The position numbers and the translations under genes are program-made. DNA of 7,120 bases from contig JAFAED010000524.1 in assembly GCA_023424275.1 (NCBI GenBank), forward strand, positions 1-7,120, read 5' to 3'. Positions 6,105-7,120 of the stretch are shown here, in pieces. The notes beneath the pieces are model-generated. The model was not told the origin of the DNA. It saw only the letters and a list, made by a program, of their open reading frames with translations, and made no database searches. Origin of the DNA: Pseudomonadota bacterium. GTDB taxonomy: Bacteria > Pseudomonadota > Alphaproteobacteria > Sphingomonadales > Sphingomonadaceae. Positions within the stretch are counted from its first letter, which is position 1. The number at the start of each line of letters is the position of its first letter.

Positions 6105-6946
6105 CGGATAAATCTCAACGCGATCGGCTTTGCCGGATCAAGTGCGATCCCTGTCGGGATCTGGAAGGTGCGCTTGCCGCCCGCAGGAGCAAGATAACCT
6201 ACGCCGACCGTCTGTGACACTTCGCCATTACCATAGGTTCGAGCAAAGGGCTTACCTTCGACGTCGGTCCCGGTCAGCACCCATTTCGCCCCGCTCATCA
6301 GGGCATAGCGCGTCCCCTTGTTCGTCACGACCACCTTGAGGCCGGGCTGCGGTTCAGGCGCTTTCGTTTCCTCCGACCGAAGTGCAGGATCAATTTCGGG
6401 CGCGGGCGGGACGATCATCGCCGGCTCCAGCGAAACCACCTCGACATCCGGCCTCGCGCCTGGGGGCGCAACAACGATCAGCGATTTCATGGTATAGAGA
6501 ATATCGATGGCGACCGAGGAATTGCTCTCGGGAATCTTGCTCGGATCGGTTTCCACCGGAAGCTGCCGGACCGAGAGATAATAGGCCTGCGAGGTCGGAA
6601 TATCTGTCCGGCCGATCCACTGCACGCGCACGACCTGTCGGCCGGATACGGGCACCAGACCCTGTGCCGGAAAAACGATGAAATCATCGTCCGACGGCGT
6701 CTCGACCAGATTGCCGGCTTCGTCGAAGTCGATGCGTGTGATGCTGGTTTCGAAAGGCAATGGATTCGCGCCAACATTGCCGACCTCGATACGCGCAACT
6801 GCGCCCGAACCGGTGGTGGTCAACTCCGAAACCATGGGGGCCACGCGCATGGCGAGCGCAGAGGTGGAGGCAACGATGCCAAGGAGCAGCAGAACCGCGC
6901 CCATGCGAAGTTTCGAGAACAAGCTCGCCAGCCGAAATTTTGCCAT
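6101..6946 (-). CDS. Periplasmic fimbrial chaperone (PapD-like), 281 aa
   Basis: A PapD-family chaperone that would hold pilin subunits in the periplasm and deliver them to the usher. A signal peptide (hydrophobic MGAVLLLLGIVAS, cleavage about residue 32 after ALA) precedes the first Ig-like domain (about 33-160): MRVAPMVSEL, ARIEVGNVGANPLPFETSITR, then DFIVFPAQGLVPVSGRQVVRVQW, the usual motif before the G1 strand. K154 in YTMKSLIVVAPPG probably corresponds to the subunit-anchoring lysine of PapD. The second domain (about 165-281) contains VVVTNKGTRYALMSG and ends in PIALRFIR. An acidic, proline-rich insertion at about 179-202 is unusual. The ATG at 6946 is chosen for its GAGGGG site and because the signal peptide begins there; an upstream extension to 7036 lacks both. 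The gene overlaps the usher by 4 bp. Confidence 0.92.
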   Translation of the reverse strand: MAKFRLASLFSKLRMGAVLLLLGIVASTSALAMRVAPMVSELTTTGSGAVARIEVGNVGANPLPFETSITRIDFDEAGNLVETPSDDDFIVFPAQGLVPVSGRQVVRVQWIGRTDIPTSQAYYLSVRQLPVETDPSKIPESNSSVAIDILYTMKSLIVVAPPGARPDVEVVSLEPAMIVPPAPEIDPALRSEETKAPEPQPGLKVVVTNKGTRYALMSGAKWVLTGTDVEGKPFARTYGNGEVSQTVGVGYLAPAGGKRTFQIPTGIALDPAKPIALRFIR

Positions 6947-6949
6947 TTG

Positions 6950-6955
6950 CCCCTC
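6950..6955 (-). promoter_or_regulatory. Ribosome binding site of the chaperone gene
   Basis: GAGGGG on the minus strand stands 3 nt before the ATG at 6946, and its GAGG core stands 5 nt before it. It supports this start over earlier in-frame ATGs, one of which (7036) lies on the far side of the 7010-7031 hairpin. Confidence 0.8.
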
Positions 6956-6959
6956 ATCC

Positions 6960-6990
6960 GGGAAACATGGCCGCCAACCGGCCGCTTCCC
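6960..6990 (-). other. Imperfect inverted repeat just upstream of the chaperone ribosome binding site
   Basis: GGGAA (6960-6964) pairs with TTCCC (6986-6990), and GGCC (6969-6972) pairs with GGCC (6980-6983), around a 7-nt loop with a small internal bulge. Together with the stronger hairpin at 7010-7031 it would make the pilin-chaperone gap mostly structured RNA. It is weak and GC-rich, so it could be chance. Confidence 0.3.
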
Positions 6991-7009
6991 GCCCCAAAAC
7001 ATAAATGCC

Positions 7010-7031
7010 GGGGGAGCACGACGGCTCCCCC
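7010..7031 (-). terminator. Strong GC hairpin between pilin and chaperone genes (partial terminator or mRNA-stabilising stem)
   Basis: A perfect 8-bp stem GGGGGAGC/GCTCCCCC with a 6-nt loop starts 21 nt after the pilin stop. On the minus strand it is followed by GGCATTTATGTTTT, a broken T-rich stretch rather than a clean run, so termination may be incomplete. In fimbrial operons such stems after the major pilin gene often let the pilin be made in excess over chaperone and usher. That role is inferred here. Confidence 0.7.
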
Positions 7032-7052
7032 AACATCTTATTTTCGTCGCTC

Positions 7053-7120
7053 TTAGAGAGCAGCTTCCAGAGTCACCGTCACGGTGTCGCTGTAGGTACC
7101 GGCAACGAGCGCCTTGGCGG
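7053..7120 (-). CDS. C-terminal end of a fimbrial pilin subunit (spore-coat-U-like), cut by window edge
   Basis: Only the last 21 codons plus the TAA (7053-7055) are inside the window. They read AKALVAGTYSDTVTVTLEAAL. The GTYSDTVTVT ending is the typical last beta-strand of spore-coat-U/Csu-type pilin subunits, and the adhesin at the other end of the operon ends almost the same way (GGYADTVTFTVAAL). It is the first gene seen of the operon. The hairpin after its stop fits a highly expressed major subunit. The rest of the gene and its promoter lie beyond the right edge. Confidence 0.8.
   Translation of the reverse strand, partial: AKALVAGTYSDTVTVTLEAAL

Noticed and set aside
6947..7036. Longer start for the chaperone gene (311 codons)
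   Set aside because: The extension runs through the intergenic hairpin, has no ribosome binding site advantage and would bury the signal peptide.
1..7120. Search for mobile elements, tRNA, rRNA, CRISPR and toxin-antitoxin genes
   Set aside because: No transposase, repeat array, attachment-like duplication or RNA gene pattern was visible.

Overview
The window is high-GC, densely coding DNA. It looks like an alphaproteobacterium, most likely a sphingomonad (Sphingopyxis/Sphingomonas type). That placement is an impression from codon style and gene content; no rRNA or other phylogenetic marker is present. I see no tRNA, rRNA, CRISPR array or insertion sequence.

Layout. (1) Positions 1-1955, minus strand: a cyclic-di-GMP signalling protein, PAS-GGDEF-EAL, with the start of a C-terminal PilZ domain cut off by the left edge. 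(2) Positions 1956-2215: a 260-bp divergent intergenic region with several short inverted repeats, a terminator-like hairpin with a T-run, and candidate back-to-back promoters whose -35 elements share a GTTAAC palindrome. (3) Positions 2216-2635, plus strand: a small secreted protein that looks like a single fimbrial (spore-coat-U/Csu-type) subunit. (4) Positions 2636-7120, minus strand: a compact chaperone-usher fimbrial operon. In transcription order it holds the C-terminal end of a pilin (7053-7120), a periplasmic PapD-like chaperone (6101-6946), an outer-membrane usher (3555-6104) and a two-domain putative tip adhesin (2636-3553). The chaperone and usher genes overlap by 4 bp (GTGA, with the usher starting at GTG). 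The usher stop and the adhesin start are separated by one base. Only the pilin-chaperone junction has a gap (106 bp), and it holds a strong GC hairpin.

How they fit together. The pilin and adhesin would enter the periplasm through their signal peptides, be capped by the chaperone and be polymerised through the usher. The order pilin-chaperone-usher-terminal adhesin, and the spore-coat-U-like C-termini, resemble the archaic/sigma (Csu-like) type of chaperone-usher system. The lone plus-strand subunit gene faces the operon tail to tail, with no base between the two stop codons. It may be an accessory or minor subunit under separate control. The neighbouring c-di-GMP enzyme could link attachment to second-messenger level, but that link is inferred from proximity only.

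Nothing here is a clearly new system. The points most worth a second look are the oppositely oriented lone subunit gene, the structured divergent intergenic region, and the two-domain adhesin.
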